A stretch of 64,000 nucleotides of DNA from Myxococcus dinghuensis (GTDB taxonomy: Bacteria; Myxococcota; Myxococcia; Myxococcales; Myxococcaceae), in NCBI RefSeq assembly GCF_024198235.1, contig NZ_JAKCFB010000024.1, positions 62,001-126,000 of the forward strand, read 5' to 3'. Positions 53,285 to 62,563 of the stretch are shown here, piece after piece. The notes beneath the pieces are model-generated. The model had not been told where the DNA came from, did not search any database, and was given only the letters and a program-made list of their open reading frames with translations. Every line of letters starts with the position of its first letter. The first letter of the stretch is position 1. Made by a program: the position numbers and the translations under genes.

Positions 53285-54082
53285 ATGAGCGACACGGGTA
53301 CGCGGCCGGCGGGCAAGCTGGCCATCGAGGTCAGGGGTCTCCACAAGTCCTTCGGGGACAACGCGGCGTTGCGAGGGGTGGACCTCGAGGTGCCGGAGGG
53401 GACGACCTGTGTCCTGATGGGGGTGTCGGGCTCCGGCAAGTCCGTGCTGATGAAGCACATCATGGGGCTGATGCAGCCGGACCGGGGCGTGGTGCTGGTG
53501 GACGGGGAGGACGTGGCGAAGATGGACGAGGCGGCGCTGAGCCAGATGCGCCGCAAGCAGGGCATCCTCTTCCAGGCCAACGCGCTGTTCGACTCGCTCA
53601 ACGTCTACGACAACGTGGCGTTCCCGCTGCGCGAGCGCACGCGCATGTCCGAGACGGAGATTCAGCAGACGGTGGACAAGACGCTGACGTCGGTGGGGCT
53701 GTCCCACGCGAAGACGCGCTTCCCCGGCGAGCTGTCCGGCGGCATGCAGAAGCGCGTGGGCTTCGCGCGCGCGGCCATCCTCCAGCCGAAGATCCTCCTC
53801 TACGACGACCCCACCGCCGGCCTGGACCCGCTCACCACGGCGTCCGTGAACGAAATCATCTTCACGGGCAAGCAGCAGCTGGGCGCCACGTCGCTGGTGA
53901 TTACGCCGGACGTGGCCTCCGCGTTCGGCATGGCGGACAACCTGGCGCTCATGCACGAGGGCCGCGTCGTCGAGTACGGCCCGCCGGACCGGTTCCGCGA
54001 GTCCAAGCACCCCGCGGTGCAGGCCTTCCTGCGCAACTGGCTGCGCCGGCGCGCGCAGAAGGGCGACGCGCCGAAGCAGTGA
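53285..54082 (+). CDS. MlaF-like ABC ATPase with altered catalytic residues
   Basis: The protein has 265 residues from ATG 53285 with a G-rich ribosome-binding site. It groups with MlaF/MKL-type ATPases of phospholipid transport: Walker A 'GVSGSGKS' (46-53), 'ILFQANALFDSLNVYDNVAFPL' Q-loop region, signature 'LSGGMQKRV', and 'DPTAGLDP'. Two positions are unusual. The Walker B motif reads Y-D-D-P, with Asp175 where the catalytic Glu normally sits, and the H-loop reads T-P-D-V with Pro208 in place of His. ATP hydrolysis may be reduced. No permease or MCE-domain gene lies beside it. Confidence 0.87.
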   Translation: MSDTGTRPAGKLAIEVRGLHKSFGDNAALRGVDLEVPEGTTCVLMGVSGSGKSVLMKHIMGLMQPDRGVVLVDGEDVAKMDEAALSQMRRKQGILFQANALFDSLNVYDNVAFPLRERTRMSETEIQQTVDKTLTSVGLSHAKTRFPGELSGGMQKRVGFARAAILQPKILLYDDPTAGLDPLTTASVNEIIFTGKQQLGATSLVITPDVASAFGMADNLALMHEGRVVEYGPPDRFRESKHPAVQAFLRNWLRRRAQKGDAPKQ

Positions 54083-54100
54083 GCGCCACGTCGCGCCGGC

Positions 54101-54136
54101 CTCCCGCGAGGAGCCGTCCAGCCTCCTCGCGGGGAG
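54101..54136. terminator. Strong hairpin between convergent genes
   Basis: Arms ctcccgcgaggag and ctcctcgcggggag pair over 13 positions with one bulged G, around a 9-base loop, between the stops at 54082 and 54152. There is no T tract. Confidence 0.5.
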
Positions 54137-54151
54137 CCTCACGTCACGCGG

Positions 54152-56953
54152 TCAGCGATTGAGCCCGATGCGCGAACCCGAGCCCGGCGGCACGCAGGTG
54201 TACGTCACCTCCTGCCCGGCCGTCTTCGCGTAGTTGCGCAGCGTCGCGTCCGTCACGGTCGCCGTCGTCCCGTCATCCGGCGTGAAGGCATTCGCGGACG
54301 GGCTGAAGAGGAAGCCCTTCACGCGCCCGCTCAGCGCCACCTTCGCCACCAGGTCGCACTCGGTCACCGTGCCGCCCAGAATCTTCGAGGCGAACGGCGT
54401 CTTCGCCCGCTGGAGGAGCAGGTCGACGCGTGCCCCCGCGCTCGCCGCGTTCGTGCTCGTCAGCGTCACCTGCTGCCCCACGATGGGCGCCAGGTCCGTG
54501 TCGAACGCGAGGATGAGCTGCTCCACGTCCCGGCGCGTCGCGTCCGGGTTGTTCAACGGGAAGCCCACGCCGATGCTCGGGATGAACACGATGGCGGACA
54601 GGAACCGCGCAATCGTGTCCACCGCGCCGTCGTGCACGAAGCCGAAGCCGCGCACCTGGTCACCCTGCCAGCCGCTGTCCTGCGCCAGGAAGAACGGCGT
54701 CGTCGGGTTCCCGAACATGCCCACCTTCTGGTACGCGTTGCGCAGGTGCGGAATCTTCACGATCTGCGGGATGTTCTCGAAGCTCGCCTTGCCGTCCGTG
54801 CCGAAGAAGCCCTGCGACGAATCCAGCCGGTGGCAGCCCTCGCAGGTGAACCCCAGGCCCTCGCCCAGCGGCAGACCGTCCGAACGGCGCGAACCCGCGT
54901 AGAAGTTCAAGCCGCGCTGCTGCGCCGTCGTCAGCGTGTTGTCCAGGTTGCGCACCGGGTTCGGCGGCAACTGCACCTGCAACTGGAAGTCCGTGAAGCG
55001 CTGCATCTCCGCCTGCGTGGGCTTGGTCGCGCGCCCCAGGAGCCCCTCGAAGGCGACGATGAAGTTCATGAAGGAGTGGTTGGGGTCCGCCCCGTTCACG
55101 CCGAAGAAGCCGTTGGAGCGGTCGCCGCGCCAGTGCATCGCGCCGGAGACCACCATGCCGCGCAGGGTCTGCGTGGTCATGGGGCCCTTCATCGGGTGGA
55201 AGTCCTCCACGCGCCCCGAGCCGTTGATGTGCGGCTTGAGCAGCTCCGCGGCGCCCAGCAGGCGCCCCTGAATCGGGTTCTGCACCACGTCGTCGTCCGG
55301 GTTGCCCAGGTCCCACGCCAGGTCGTCCATGTCGCCGAAGATGTGGCAGCTGGCGCACGACGCCTCGCCGTTGGCGGAGGAAATGGCGGCGTCATAGAGG
55401 AGAGGACGGCCCTGCACCACGGAGGTGGGCTCCGGGTTGGGCAGCACCTGCTTGCCCAGCTCCGCCTTGGTGGCCAGGTCGATGACCTTCACCGCGTTGT
55501 CGAAGCGGGTCATCACGTACAGCCGGCCGCGCGCCTCATCCAGAATCAGGCCGCTGGGACCGCCGCCGCTGACGGGGATGTACGCCGCGCTCGCCAGCTT
55601 CGGGTTGAAGCTGTCCGCCTCCAGCGCCTGCGTGTCGAACACGCCAATCTTGCTGGAGCTGTACGCGGCCACGTACAGCGTGCGGCCGTCCTTGGTCACC
55701 ACCATCTCCGTCGGCGTGGCGAGGCTGTGCTGCTTGGCCGTCGTGTCGTAGGCCGGGTCCGTCACCAGCTTCGAGTAGTCCAGGTGCTTGTTGAGGTGAC
55801 GGGGCAACACGCTGCCGCCGAGGATGGCGGTGATGCGCGTCTCCGCCAGGTGGCCCTGCACCGTCGTGCCGCCGTAGCTGCCCGGGCCCTCGAAGCGCAC
55901 GTGGTTGAAGGCCTCCGTGTTGGACACGTACACCGTGCCCGTCACCGGGTTGGTCGCCATGTTGAACAGCGTGGTGCCCACGTGCTCGTAGGCCGCCTTC
56001 TGCCCCAGCGAGTTCGCGTCGAGGGCGAACACGTCCTGGTCCGGCAGGCGGAAGCGCACCGCGTTGTTCCAGTTGCGGCCCAGCTCGTCCTGCCATTGGC
56101 TGAATTGGTTGTTGTACTTCACGACGAGGGCAACTTCCGGCGCGGGGATGCCCTCGTGGTTGGTGGCGGGGCCCGGGCTGCCGCCCGGATAGATGGAGCC
56201 ATTCACCAGACACGGCAGATAGGGATTGAAGCCCTCACAGACGGTCTCCTCGAGGATGCTCGTCGTCTGGTTTCCGGACTTGAAGATGGCCGCGTACACC
56301 GTCTGGCCATCCGGGCTCACCGTCAGCGCGCGCGGCGTGTCGCCGAACAGCGTCACGATGCGCGCGGGCGTGCCGCCCAGCGTGGCGCCCAGGTTGGCCG
56401 GGTCGAACACCCACACGTCCGCGCGCCCCACGCCCGGCGTGGTCAACTGCGGGTCGCCCGCGCCCGGCACCGCCGCGATGGACGAATGCGTGCGGTGCTG
56501 CCCGCGGTGCGCGGTGGTGATGAACGCGCGGCGCGCCGTGCCCGCGAACACGATGTCGCGCGGCTCGTCTCCCACCAGCAGCGTGCGCACCACGCGCGGT
56601 ACCCCCGCGAGCGACACCACGCTGATGCTGTCAGACAGGTGGTTCACCACCCAGACCTCGTCGTTGGTCCGCGCCGCCACGGCCACCGGCTCCAGCCCCA
56701 CCGACACCCGCGCCTGCAAACTCAAGCCCGACGCGCTCACGTTGAAGATGGACAGCGTGTTGTCCGGCGTGTTCACCGCGAACAGGCGCGTGCCGTCCGG
56801 TGACAGCGCGAGCGGACGGACGTGGCCACTCTCGAAAGCAATGAACGACGGTGGAGCCGCCACCGCCGTCCCAAAGCCAGGCGACACCAGGGCCAGCAGC
56901 GCGAGCGCCGCCAGCCAGGACCTCTGGATGCTCAAAAGCCTCAGGGGAGTCAT
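54152..56953 (-). CDS. Di-heme cytochrome c / beta-propeller fusion protein
   Basis: This is a 933-residue exported protein with a signal peptide ending near 'AVAAP'. Residues about 35-510 form an YVTN-type propeller ('LALSPDGTRLFAVNTPDNTLSIFNV', 'GRLYVMTRFDNAVKVID'). The C-terminal half carries two heme sites: C533-x2-C-H in 'CASCH' and C704-x2-C-H in 'CEGCH', with distal features like di-heme peroxidase/MauG relatives ('FFGTDGKASFENIPQIVKIPHLRNAY'). Likely a periplasmic redox enzyme. It diverges from the AraC-type regulator at 57311, which may control it. Confidence 0.88.
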   Translation of the reverse strand: MTPLRLLSIQRSWLAALALLALVSPGFGTAVAAPPSFIAFESGHVRPLALSPDGTRLFAVNTPDNTLSIFNVSASGLSLQARVSVGLEPVAVAARTNDEVWVVNHLSDSISVVSLAGVPRVVRTLLVGDEPRDIVFAGTARRAFITTAHRGQHRTHSSIAAVPGAGDPQLTTPGVGRADVWVFDPANLGATLGGTPARIVTLFGDTPRALTVSPDGQTVYAAIFKSGNQTTSILEETVCEGFNPYLPCLVNGSIYPGGSPGPATNHEGIPAPEVALVVKYNNQFSQWQDELGRNWNNAVRFRLPDQDVFALDANSLGQKAAYEHVGTTLFNMATNPVTGTVYVSNTEAFNHVRFEGPGSYGGTTVQGHLAETRITAILGGSVLPRHLNKHLDYSKLVTDPAYDTTAKQHSLATPTEMVVTKDGRTLYVAAYSSSKIGVFDTQALEADSFNPKLASAAYIPVSGGGPSGLILDEARGRLYVMTRFDNAVKVIDLATKAELGKQVLPNPEPTSVVQGRPLLYDAAISSANGEASCASCHIFGDMDDLAWDLGNPDDDVVQNPIQGRLLGAAELLKPHINGSGRVEDFHPMKGPMTTQTLRGMVVSGAMHWRGDRSNGFFGVNGADPNHSFMNFIVAFEGLLGRATKPTQAEMQRFTDFQLQVQLPPNPVRNLDNTLTTAQQRGLNFYAGSRRSDGLPLGEGLGFTCEGCHRLDSSQGFFGTDGKASFENIPQIVKIPHLRNAYQKVGMFGNPTTPFFLAQDSGWQGDQVRGFGFVHDGAVDTIARFLSAIVFIPSIGVGFPLNNPDATRRDVEQLILAFDTDLAPIVGQQVTLTSTNAASAGARVDLLLQRAKTPFASKILGGTVTECDLVAKVALSGRVKGFLFSPSANAFTPDDGTTATVTDATLRNYAKTAGQEVTYTCVPPGSGSRIGLNR

Positions 56954-57310
56954 GGGGAGTCAGACCTCATTACGGGTTCCAGGGGGACGACCACGGCGCG
57001 AGCCCATCCCACGCCGCGCACCGCGAGCCCGCCTCCCACGCCGGCTGCCCACGGCGAGGACGACGAGCACGACGGAAGGGGAAGGTCGGAACGAATGCGA
57101 GCGGAGCGGAAAAGCGCGGAGCCCCTGAAGCGGCTACACCGCGCGACGTGAACTCCGAGCGGTAACGCGTTGTGTCACCCAGCGGACACACGATGCGAAA
57201 GCAAGCATCCGCACCTCCGACATGGCAGGATTTCGAGGAAGACAGGCTACCGATAGCCACGCTGCGTTGCTTGCCCGTTTGCGCCAATTCCTTTGGCCGA
57301 AAGCGACACC
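56954..57310. other. Divergent intergenic region with an inverted repeat
   Basis: 357 bases between the cytochrome gene and the regulator gene. The left part is GC-rich; the right part (57140-57310) is more AT-rich and contains a 20-base inverted repeat. It probably holds both promoters. Confidence 0.5.
57171..57190. promoter_or_regulatory. Inverted repeat TGTGTC-N8-GACACA, possible operator
   Basis: Perfect 6-base arms with an 8-base centre, 120 bases before the regulator ATG, in the shared promoter region. It could be a binding site for the regulator itself or for another factor. Confidence 0.35.
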
Positions 57311-58324
57311 ATGAGCCAATCCGCGACCCTGTTGACGAGCTGGGCGCTGGCGCTCCACCGGACGCTCGAGCTGCGCGGCGTGGCCTCGCACCCGTTGTTC
57401 GTGAAGGCGGGATTGGACCCGAGCCTGCTGGGGGACGCGAACGCGCGCTATTCATTGGAAGGGATGACGCGCCTGTGGCGGCTGGCGGTGGAGTCGTCGG
57501 GGGACCCGGCCATCGGGTTGGAGATGGCGCGGCAGGTGAGCCCCACCACGTTCCACGCGGTGGGGTACCGCCTCAACGCGTCGACCACGCTGCGCGAGGC
57601 GTTCGAGCGACTGGTGCACGCGGTGGCCCTGGTGAGCGACGCGCTGCACCCGTCGTTCACCCGGGATGGGGACTGCTACCACGTGATCCTCGCCACCGCG
57701 GAGCGGGGGCCCCACCTGTGCGCGGAGGAGACGGACGCGGTGGCGTACCTGTTGGTGCGCTTCTGCCGCGTGGCGTATGGCCGTGAGCTGTCCCCGCGCG
57801 AGGTGCTGCTGCGGCGCTCCCGGCCGGCGGACCTGACGCCGTACGAGAAGCTGTTCCGCTGCAAGGTGACGTTCGAGGCGGAGGCGGACGTGCTCATCTA
57901 CGAGCGCGCGCCGTTCGAGGCCACGCTGCCCGGGGCGAACCCGGAGCTGGCGCGCATCAACGACGAGCTCATCTCCCGGCACCTGGCGCGGCAGACGGGG
58001 CTGGACGTGGTGGCGCGGGTGCGCGCGGTGCTGGAGGAGCTGCTGCCCCAGGGCGAGCCCACGCAGGAGAAGGTGGCGGAGCGGCTGCACATGAGCTCGC
58101 GCAGCCTCCAGCGGCGGCTGGTGGACTCGGGCTCCGGCTTCCGCGAGCTGCTGGCGGAGACGCGCCGGACGCTGGCCCTCTCCTACCTGGCCGAGCCGGG
58201 GTGCTCGGTGAGCGAGATTGCGTACCGGCTGGGCTTCTCCGACGTGAGCACCTTCACCCGCGCCTTCCGCCGGTGGACGGGACAGCCGCCCAGCCGCTTC
58301 GGCGCGCCGCCACGAGTGCGCTAG
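57311..58324 (+). CDS. AraC-family transcriptional regulator
   Basis: The regulator has 337 residues. ATG 57311 is preferred over an in-frame start at 57293. The N-terminal 200 residues fit the arabinose-binding-like domain of OruR/ArgR-type AraC regulators ('SLEGMTRLWRLAVESSGDPAIGLEMA'). The C-terminal pair of helix-turn-helix motifs is clear: 'QEKVAERLHMSSRSLQRRLVDSG' region and 'VSEIAYRLGFSDVSTFTRAFRRWTGQPPSRF' region, the second being the AraC signature. The divergent cytochrome gene is the most obvious target. Confidence 0.92.
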   Translation: MSQSATLLTSWALALHRTLELRGVASHPLFVKAGLDPSLLGDANARYSLEGMTRLWRLAVESSGDPAIGLEMARQVSPTTFHAVGYRLNASTTLREAFERLVHAVALVSDALHPSFTRDGDCYHVILATAERGPHLCAEETDAVAYLLVRFCRVAYGRELSPREVLLRRSRPADLTPYEKLFRCKVTFEAEADVLIYERAPFEATLPGANPELARINDELISRHLARQTGLDVVARVRAVLEELLPQGEPTQEKVAERLHMSSRSLQRRLVDSGSGFRELLAETRRTLALSYLAEPGCSVSEIAYRLGFSDVSTFTRAFRRWTGQPPSRFGAPPRVR

Positions 58325-58371
58325 CGGTCCTCAGTGACACGCCGCTCACGGCTGGCATCGACATTGCTCTG

Positions 58372-59163
58372 ATGGCACATATCCAGCCATCACCCATGCC
58401 CTCCGCGTCTCCCTTGCCACAACACCGTGGCCGTCTGGCCGCCCTGCTCCTGCTCGCGGGCGCGGTGCTGTCGTGCCGGGCCCCGGAGCCTCCGCGTCCG
58501 CCGCCCCGCGTCGTCCTCTGGGCCTGGGAGCGGCCCGAGGACCTGCGCTTCCTCGAAGGCCAGGACGTCGAGGTGTCCGTCCTGCTCGCGACGCTGAGGC
58601 TGCGCCCCTCGCGCTTCCTCACCTTCGCGCGCCAGCAGCCCATCCGGCTGCCCCCGGGCCTGCGTCCGTGCGGCACGGTGCGGCTGGAGATGCAGGAGGG
58701 CGCGTCCCTCGCCCGCTACTCGCCCGAGCAACTGCGCGAGGTGGCCCAGCGCCTCACCGACCTGGCCCGGGTGCGGGACGTGGCCATGCTCCAGCTCGAC
58801 TTCGATGTCCGGGAGTCCGAGCACGAGGCCTATCTGGCGCTCCTGCGTGAGACGCGCGAGCTGCTCGGCCCGAGCCGTCGCCTGTCCATCACCGGGCTCG
58901 CCTCCTGGTGCGTGGCGGGGGGCTTCGTGGAGCGGGCCCCCGTGGACGAGGTCGTGCCGCAGCTGTTCCGCATGGGCCCGGAGAGCCCCACGTGGCGCGA
59001 GCGCTTCGCCCGGGGCCCCGTCGCGTCCTGCGGCGACAGCGTGGGCCTCGCGATGGACGAGTGGCACGTCCCACCCCAGGGCCCCTCCACTCTCTACCTC
59101 TTCAATCCCCACCCGTGGACGCGTGACGCGCTCGCCCGGGCGATGACGGACCTGAAACCATGA
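58372..59163 (+). CDS. DUF3142-type lipoprotein
   Basis: The lipoprotein has 263 residues from ATG 58372, or eight fewer from ATG 58396; neither has a clear ribosome-binding site. A hydrophobic segment ends in a lipobox V-L-S-C. The mature part has the DUF3142 pattern: 'LWAWERPEDLRFL' at its start, 'DVAMLQLDFDV', 'LSITGLASWC', and a final 'YLFNPHPW'. The fold is TIM-barrel-like with no assigned activity. Its stop overlaps the next ATG by four bases (ATGA), so the two proteins are made together. Confidence 0.82.
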   Translation: MAHIQPSPMPSASPLPQHRGRLAALLLLAGAVLSCRAPEPPRPPPRVVLWAWERPEDLRFLEGQDVEVSVLLATLRLRPSRFLTFARQQPIRLPPGLRPCGTVRLEMQEGASLARYSPEQLREVAQRLTDLARVRDVAMLQLDFDVRESEHEAYLALLRETRELLGPSRRLSITGLASWCVAGGFVERAPVDEVVPQLFRMGPESPTWRERFARGPVASCGDSVGLAMDEWHVPPQGPSTLYLFNPHPWTRDALARAMTDLKP

Positions 59164-61418
59164 GACACCTGCTCGCGGCCCTGCTCTGCCTCACGCTCCT
59201 GTGGCCTTCCACGCGGGCCCAGGCCTGTGGCTACGACGACCCCAACCCCGACGACCCCACCGCCCACCCCGAGAACTTCTCCGCCTTCGCGGAGGGTCGG
59301 CTCGGGCTGCTGCTGCCCACCTACCGTCCCGCGTATCTCGCCTTCGCGTGGCGCGTGATGCAGGGCACCCCCACCACGCCGGAGGAGAGGCGCACGCTCC
59401 TGGAGACCTGGTCGCTGATGGAAGGGTCCACCCCCCCCGGCGACGTGGAGCGGGAGATGCAACGCTGGCTCGACGCGCGGACCGCCGCCCTGCGCCCCAA
59501 GGGAGAGTCCCCCGAGGAACTCACGGCCCGACGGGACGCCATCCGTCGACAAGCGCTCCTCATCCACGGCGACGCCTTCGAGCGGGCGGCGGAAGCCGTG
59601 CAGTCCCTGTCCCGGCTCTGGAAGAAGCACCCCGAGTTGGTCGCGGAGTGGATCTCCGCCCAGGACGCCCTCTTCGAGGGAGACTGTGAAGTCCGGGTCG
59701 AGGACGGGACGGAGGCCGAGGCGGCCCCCGCCCCGAAGCTCCCCAAGGAGGTGCAATCCCGACGCGAGGCCGAGCACGACTACCAGTCCGCCGCGTCCCA
59801 TCTCTATTGCGGCCGTTTCGACGAGGCGCTCGCGGCCTTCCGTCGCATCTCCGAGCAGGCCGGCTCACCGTATCGGACCCGCGCCGCCTATCTCGTGGCA
59901 CGGACCCAGGTACGCCGGGCGCTGATGACGCAGGCCCAGTGGAACGAGCAGCCTCCCTACAGCCCCACGGCCGACCAGACAGCGCTGTTCACCTCATGGC
60001 TCACCGAGGCCGACGCGACCATCGAGACGCTCCTCGCCACCCGAGCGTCGAGGGAGTTCCACGGCCCCGCGAGGCGCCTGCGCAGCCTCATCCGGTTGCG
60101 CACCCAGCCCGAGACCTGGGCCTGTGAGCTGCCCACACTCGTGCTCCAGCCAGGGACGGGCTCGGCGCTCGCGGCGGAGCTCCGGGACTTCAACCGCACC
60201 TTCAATCCCTCCCGGCCCTGTGCGTCGAGCCCCGCCTCGGTGCGCGAGATGTTCGACTGGATTCGGGCCATGTATGGACCGAGCCGATATGCCCCCACGG
60301 AGGAGGAGCGGACCGCGCTGAGGCGGGAGGTCGTCGCGACGGCGATGAAACACTGGGAGGCGAGGCACCAACCGCTCTGGCTCATCCCGGCGCTGCTCCA
60401 CTCCCAGGTAGGAGACCCGCACTTGGATGTGCTGCTCGCGGCGACCGCCGAGGTCCCCGCCGCGGCCCCCGTGGGCGTGATGCTCGCGCTCTACTCCGTG
60501 CGACTGATGAGGGAGCAGGGCCTCACGGACGCCGCCTACGCGCGACTCTCGAAGGTGTCCCCCGACGCGACGACGGACTTCCCCATCAGCGATGGCTTGC
60601 TGCGGGAGGAGCGCATCCGGCTCGCGCGGAGCTGGGATGAAGCCATCTTCTACGCGAGACCCCGCCTCGTCGGAGAGGGGGAGCCCAGCCACCCCGGCGT
60701 CATCGACTGGGAGCGCCCCGAGACCCGCTTCATCACCTTCTCCTGGCAGGCGTCGAACATCCTCGAGCCACAGCTCACCACCCACCGCATGGGTGAGCTG
60801 GCACACCATCCGCTCGTCCCGCCGAGCCAGCGCCGAGGGCTGCGTTGGACCACCTTCGTTCGAGCCGCCGTCATGGGAGACGACGAGACCCTCCAACGCA
60901 TGGCGAAGGAGCTGGCCCAGACGGAACCTCCCGCCCGGGAGGAGCTGCTCACGCTCGTCTCCCGGAAGACCCCCGAAGAGCGCCTCTTCGAGGCCCGGCT
61001 GCTCATCATGGGACTGTCCCGGGTCTCCACCAGCCTGCTGACGAACTCGGCCGGTGCCGCCGAGACCGACCTCACCCGGGTCGCTTCCTGGTCCCAGAAC
61101 TGGTGGTGCACGACCCCGGCGGAGAGCTCCAAACCTCGCTTGCGCTTCGTGAGCGAGGAGGAACACACGGAGGCGGGCGCCGAACGCAAGAAGCTCTCCG
61201 AGGCGGGCTCCGCCGTGGTGTTCTTCTCGAACGTCGCGCTCGCCTGGGCCAAGGCCCATCCCGATGACCCTCGCGCCCCCATCGCCCTCTACCGCGCCGT
61301 CCGCTCCAGCAAACACGGCTGCGAGAAGGAGACCCGCGCGGCGCGCGATGCGTTCCGCTACCTGCACAAGCACTACGGCAAGAGCACCTGGGCGAAGCGC
61401 GTGCCTTATGTCTATTGA
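59160..61418 (+). CDS. Large exported protein coupled to the DUF3142 gene
   Basis: The product has 752 residues with a signal peptide ending near 'AQACG'. The mature protein is helical with repeat-like stretches ('YCGRFDEALAAFRRISEQAGSPYRTRAAYLVAR', 'ALYRAVRSSKHGCEKETRAARDAFRYLHKHYG') of TPR character. The start overlaps the DUF3142 stop (ATGA), which suggests a joint periplasmic or outer-membrane function. I do not recognise a catalytic motif or named family. The next gene is convergent. Confidence 0.8.
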   Translation: MRHLLAALLCLTLLWPSTRAQACGYDDPNPDDPTAHPENFSAFAEGRLGLLLPTYRPAYLAFAWRVMQGTPTTPEERRTLLETWSLMEGSTPPGDVEREMQRWLDARTAALRPKGESPEELTARRDAIRRQALLIHGDAFERAAEAVQSLSRLWKKHPELVAEWISAQDALFEGDCEVRVEDGTEAEAAPAPKLPKEVQSRREAEHDYQSAASHLYCGRFDEALAAFRRISEQAGSPYRTRAAYLVARTQVRRALMTQAQWNEQPPYSPTADQTALFTSWLTEADATIETLLATRASREFHGPARRLRSLIRLRTQPETWACELPTLVLQPGTGSALAAELRDFNRTFNPSRPCASSPASVREMFDWIRAMYGPSRYAPTEEERTALRREVVATAMKHWEARHQPLWLIPALLHSQVGDPHLDVLLAATAEVPAAAPVGVMLALYSVRLMREQGLTDAAYARLSKVSPDATTDFPISDGLLREERIRLARSWDEAIFYARPRLVGEGEPSHPGVIDWERPETRFITFSWQASNILEPQLTTHRMGELAHHPLVPPSQRRGLRWTTFVRAAVMGDDETLQRMAKELAQTEPPAREELLTLVSRKTPEERLFEARLLIMGLSRVSTSLLTNSAGAAETDLTRVASWSQNWWCTTPAESSKPRLRFVSEEEHTEAGAERKKLSEAGSAVVFFSNVALAWAKAHPDDPRAPIALYRAVRSSKHGCEKETRAARDAFRYLHKHYGKSTWAKRVPYVY

Positions 61419-61431
61419 GACGTCCGCGGCG

Positions 61432-62304
61432 TCACGTCCGGGCCATCACCGGGAAGCGGTCCGGTCCGTCCGGTAGCGACAGGCCGCGGACGAACAGGTC
61501 CGCCTCGGTGTCCTCGCCGAGTTCCCGGGCCTCCGGCCACCACCGCTCCGGGGTGAACCCGAACTGGATGGACGTGACGGGCGCGTCCACGAGGCGCGAC
61601 AGGTGGGGCCGCAGGTCGAAGGGCTCCCGCGCGAAGAGGTCGTCGACGTAGAGCGTGCCGTCCTCGACGCCCGCGAACACCCACGCGTCGTCACTCAACC
61701 GCCGCAGCGGGCGCGCGAAGTCCGCCGCCGCGTACCAACTGGCGATGCGCGCATGGCGCCACGCGCCGAAGCGCTCCGTCACCGGGGCCGCCGTCTCCTC
61801 CCAGGCGTGCAGCCGCGCGCGCACGGCCCCATCGGTCAGGTCCAACACGGGCGCGGCCTCGCCCCCGGGCTCCACCGTCAGCGAGACACCGAAGAGCGAC
61901 TGCCGCCGGGGCACGAAGCCGAAGCGCGGATAGAGCCCGAGCACGTTCTTGTTCGCGAACAACACCACGGGCGCAGCACCACAGTCGTCCAGCGCGGCCT
62001 CCATCACGAGCCGCGCCAGCCCGCGTCCCCGATGGGACGGGATGCACCCCACCGCGCCGAGCTGGTATCCCAGGACGTCCCGCCCCTCGACCCGCAGGTG
62101 CATCCGCGTCACGGAGGCGTTCGCCACCACCTGTCCGTCGTCGAACACGCAGTACGCGTGATAGGCGTCCGTCCACTCGCCCCAGGCGCACCAGCGCCGG
62201 AAGTCCACGGTGCGGAAGACCTGTGGCACATAGCCACAGAACGCCTCTTGGAGCGCCGTGTCACCAGGGCCGACGCGGATGACTCGGGGTTGGGTGGAAC
62301 GCAT
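61432..62304 (-). CDS. GNAT-family N-acetyltransferase
   Basis: The product has 290 residues. The acetyl-CoA site reads 'GAVGCIPSHRGRGLARLVMEAAL' (residues 86-108), the V-x-P-x-x-R-G-x-G-x-A core of GNAT enzymes. N-terminal strands and the 'LFANKNVLGLYPRFGF' segment also fit; the C-terminal 120 residues are an extra beta-rich domain, as in Eis-like members. ATG 62304 lacks a ribosome-binding site; an in-frame GTG at 62328 lies against GGGAGGGG and is a possible alternative. The substrate is unknown. It is 13 bases from the convergent large exported gene. Confidence 0.85.
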   Translation of the reverse strand: MRSTQPRVIRVGPGDTALQEAFCGYVPQVFRTVDFRRWCAWGEWTDAYHAYCVFDDGQVVANASVTRMHLRVEGRDVLGYQLGAVGCIPSHRGRGLARLVMEAALDDCGAAPVVLFANKNVLGLYPRFGFVPRRQSLFGVSLTVEPGGEAAPVLDLTDGAVRARLHAWEETAAPVTERFGAWRHARIASWYAAADFARPLRRLSDDAWVFAGVEDGTLYVDDLFAREPFDLRPHLSRLVDAPVTSIQFGFTPERWWPEARELGEDTEADLFVRGLSLPDGPDRFPVMART

Positions 62305-62488
62305 GGCGCGAGAGATTAGTCGCCACACCCCTCCCGTTCACGTCCCCCGCGGGAACGCGGCCTGGCTCCATGGCGGCGGCGCGTGACGGCCTCACGGGGG
62401 CTGTCGCCCCAGGCCTTCCCGGCGCCCTGACAAGGGTGTAGAGACACGCCCGAAACGCTCGTTGCACGAATTGCGACATTGAATCAGC

Positions 62489-62504
62489 GACGCCTGCCGG
62501 CGTC
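62489..62504. promoter_or_regulatory. Inverted repeat GACGCC-TGCC-GGCGTC
   Basis: A perfect 6-base inverted repeat with a four-base centre, 59 bases before the lipoprotein ATG. It could be an operator or a leader hairpin. Confidence 0.25.
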
Positions 62505-62563
62505 GTAATCGCCGCTCCGCCGGGCACCCTTCTGGCGGACCCCTTACTCAAGGAGCAACACGA

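Noticed and set aside
54632..56803. Plus-strand open frame of 723 codons opposite the cytochrome gene
   Set aside because: Antisense shadow; the minus strand has two heme motifs and a signal peptide.
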